Source of the DNA: Chrysochromulina tobinii
Lineage: Eukaryota > Haptophyta > Prymnesiales > Chrysochromulinaceae
Assembly: GCA_001275005.1 (NCBI GenBank)
Contig: JWZX01003303.1
Span: 1 to 24,449, forward strand
Direction of reading: 5' to 3'
Length of the DNA stretch: 24,449 nucleotides
Made by a program: the position numbers and the translations under genes. This document shows positions 22,095 through 24,449 of the stretch, piece after piece (the stretch's first letter is position 1; each line of letters begins with the position of its first letter). The notes beneath the pieces were generated by a model that was not told where the DNA came from, did not search any database, and saw only the letters and a list, made by a program, of their open reading frames with translations.

Positions 22095-24368
22095 AGAAGA
22101 AAAGATGCGCACTTCGGCAAGGTTGAGCCAGCGCTCTGTCCCTGGCAGCACGATGGTCACAAAGGTTCCATTGAGATCCCTCAGGCAGTCGAATGTGAAC
22201 GGTCCGGCCGTGGCTGGGACTATCTGATTACCCACGACGCACGCTTGCGACGTAGCTGAGTTGTAGTCTCCTGGCGATGCACCGACCCATATTTGGAAGG
22301 GCGAAAGGCGATCCCCACAGCAGTCACCGCGATTCATGATCCACACAAGCCGCACAGCTTGTTGGCCGGAGATCCGAATCGACAACCACGCATTGGCATC
22401 ACCGTTGGTGTGGCAAAAATCTGAGGTCAGGTCATTGATGCAAAGCGAGGCGGGAAAGGGTTGACCAAAGAAGATATAGGTGGAGCTCATGCTGGCACTC
22501 AGACGTGGAATCGCTGGCATGCTGGCCATGGGAGGGGCGGGCGGCAGCGACGGCGGCGACGGCGGGGCCGGAGGCGGCGACGGTGGCGGCGGCGACGGCG
22601 GCGGCGGCGGCGGCGATGGTGGCGGCGCTGCCCCGCACCACGTGCGCATCATCGAGACGAGCGGCGCTGGCGTGCTCGGCAGGCCGCCGCCGAGCCGCAC
22701 GCCATCCAGCTGCGCCGGGCTGAGGGCGGCGTCCCACACCAGCAGGTCCTTCATCTGGCCCGTGAACATCGGGTCTGCCCAGTTGCTCTTACCCACGTAG
22801 AGGTTGGAGCGGCTCACCGGCAGCGGGAATCGCATCGACGCGGTCGTCGCGACGCTCACACCGTTCCAGTAGATCTGGGCGGGCCCGTAGGTGTCGGTGA
22901 GGCTCGCACGCGACTGGACGACCGCGACGTGAGTCCACACGTTTGCGGGGAATGATGGCGGGCTCGCATAGAGAGTGGATTCGGAACTGGAGAGGGGCCC
23001 ATGAAACACAGCGTATGTGATCGATCCGAGGTGTCCCACAATGACATTGTCTGCAGCTGCACCGTTGCCAAAATCGATGAGGCGATCCCACACAGAGCCT
23101 GTCCGCGTGCGGTAGACCCAAGCGCAGAACGTGAAGCCAAGCCCCCCGCCGACGAGTCCGGTGCGCGACGTGGCCGTCAAGTAGGAGGTCGCCGCCCCGG
23201 TGAAGGTGTATGCGCCGTCGACGGCGCACAGCGGAGGCGGCGGCGACGGCGGCGACGGCGGGGACGGCGGCGGCGACGGCGGTGAGGGCGGCGAGGGCGG
23301 CGAGGGCGGCGGAGGAGGAGAAGAAAAGATGCGCACCTCGTGAAGGGTGAGTATGCGATTCGTCCCTGGCAGCACGATGGTCACATAGGTTCCACTGAGA
23401 TCCCTCTGGCAGTCGAATGTGAACGGTCCGGCCGTGGCTGGGACTATCTGATTACCCACGACGCACGCTTGTGACGTAGCTGAGTTGAAGTCTCCTGGCG
23501 AAACACCGACCCATATTTGGAATGGCGACAGGCGATCCCCACAGCAGTCACCGCGATTCATGATCCACACAAGCCGCACAGCTTGTTGGCCGGAGATCTG
23601 AATCGACAACCACGGATTGGCCTGTGTTTCGGTGTGGCAAAAATCTGAGGACTGGTCATTGATGCAGAGCGCAGCTGGGCTGGACCAGAGAGGGTGGGTG
23701 GAGCTCATGCTGGCACTCAGACGTGGGATCGCTGGCATGCTGGGGCTCTGGCATTCAACGCTCGCCATCCTGTCGAAGCTGAGGAGGATAGCCAAACAGA
23801 CTCTCCATCGAGCACATCCCGGCTGCGACCTTCCTCGCCGACTCCCACGTGCTCCTTGCGTCCCGTCTCGCATCGTGCTCGAACGCAGTGCTCTAAACAG
23901 CCCGCTCACGGCGACGCCATAAGGGGCATCCAATAGGGACGCAGAGGTGACGCTGCCCACGATGGTTGTGGAGTGCGCGAGCTGCCGCCCATCATGCTGG
24001 CTGCTCGGGAGGGCTCGTCCGAGCTCCGTCGAAGGCGGTCGCGGCGCCGGCAGAGGGCTGAATCCGCCGTCGTCGGGCGCGGGCGGGAGCGGCGGAGGCG
24101 GCACTATGGGGCACAGGGGGCGGGGCGTGCGCATTTGCGCGAGCGTGGTCGCACGAGAACCGGAACCGCTACTGGTACTGCAGAAATGACCTGACGAGCA
24201 AACATCTCGTCTTCCCACAGCCCGCGGAAGCAGAAGTGCGTCCACAGCCATGGTAGACGAGGGGCAAGCGGCGGCCGATGCCGCCCCGCCAGCGGCGGCC
24301 CCCGCGTCGGATTGGGACGCCGCCGACGCGACCGATGGCCCGACCGATGCCAACCTGGGCGCGGACAA
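21970..24368 (-). CDS. Polycystin-1-like protein, N-terminal part: lectin-like, LamG-like, lectin-like ectodomain
   Basis: The frame is open from 24368, but Met166 (codon at 23871-23873) is the likelier start because a signal-peptide-like stretch follows (RWRVCLAILLSF, before VECQS). Numbering from 24368: a galactose-binding-like (F5/8 C or fucolectin-type) module at 213-350 (SASMSS, ALCIND, DFCHT, RGDCCGDRLSPFQIWVG, VRIF); a Pro linker; a LamG/jelly-roll module at 381-579 (FTFCAWVYR, WTHVAVVQ, QIYWNGV, FTGQMKDLLVWDAALSPAQL); another Pro linker; and a second lectin-like module at 617-758. Then SPPP repeats run until the Pro reading moves to another frame near 21977. The natural reading is one secreted, membrane-anchored protein continuing into the GPS part. 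It could bind glycans on cell walls or other cells. The first 165 codons look non-coding or disordered. Confidence 0.8.
22096..22525. repeat. Lectin-like module repeat, copy 2
   Basis: A segment of about 430 bp very similar at DNA level to 23321-23741 in the same orientation, including long identical runs around the GPFTFDC, SQACVVGNQIVP and MNRGDCCGDRLSPFQIWVG codons. Differences cluster near the module start (YIFFGQPFPAS against HPLWSSPAA). Confidence 0.92.
23321..23741. repeat. Lectin-like module repeat, copy 1
   Basis: Partner of 22096-22525. Synonymous as well as replacement sites are conserved over most of the length, which indicates recent duplication or gene conversion rather than old domain repetition. 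Confidence 0.92.
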
Positions 24369-24449
24369 AACGTAGGACCGTTGACGCGGCTACGCGGCAA
24401 CGGCCGCAGGGAGGGCTTCGATTAAGAGCGAGGCTGAAAGGAAGGATGC
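24369..24449. other. Right edge of the window
   Basis: The last 81 bases lie upstream of the open frame of the polycystin-1-like gene. They may hold its 5' UTR, promoter or an intron; nothing specific is visible. Confidence 0.4.

Noticed and set aside
1-24449. tRNA, rRNA, transposase, integrase or viral genes
   Set aside because: None recognised on either strand; the window shows only cellular eukaryotic families and small repeats.

Overview
This window looks like nuclear DNA of a GC-rich eukaryotic microalga. A haptophyte- or pelagophyte-type protist is my best guess, but nothing here fixes the lineage. The reasons are: one gene is interrupted by at least six short GT-AG introns; the genes are spaced monocistronically on both strands with no operon or Shine-Dalgarno logic; and the protein families are eukaryotic (TRPP/polycystin channel, anoctamin, stefin-type cystatin, exostosin glycosyltransferase, ADCY10-like soluble adenylyl cyclase, polycystin-1-like GPS receptor with a Ser-Pro-rich ectodomain).

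Layout. 3-1862 (+) is the 3' part of a polycystin/TRPP channel gene that runs off the left edge. 2363-5332 (-) encodes an anoctamin/TMEM16 protein, convergent with the channel. 6070-7662 (-) encodes a PHB-depolymerase/feruloyl-esterase-like alpha/beta hydrolase with a C-terminal membrane anchor. 8210-8524 (-) is a small cystatin, divergent from an exostosin-like glycosyltransferase at 8714-10261 (+). 10652-17020 (+) is best read as one seven-exon gene for a soluble adenylyl cyclase of about 1789 aa. 17323-24368 (-) is best read as one large polycystin-1-like gene. Its N-terminal secreted part (lectin-like module, LamG module, second lectin-like module) and its C-terminal part (GPS site, membrane helices) are joined by a Ser-Pro repeat in which the reading frame changes twice.

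Most novel points. The cyclase has a complete cyclic-nucleotide-binding domain with an intact phosphate-binding cassette inserted inside its C2 catalytic domain, a 346-residue N-terminal extension of unknown function, and a C-terminal CaaX-like box. Its introns begin with copies of the start of the following exon, as expected for intron birth by local tandem duplication, and two of them share a homologous core next to the acceptor. The polycystin-1-like protein has no visible PLAT domain and no C-terminal channel module.

How the genes may work together is inference only. A TRPP channel, a polycystin-1-like receptor, an anoctamin and a soluble adenylyl cyclase together suggest Ca2+/cAMP signalling of the flagellar or membrane type, but their proximity may be chance because the genes are not co-oriented.
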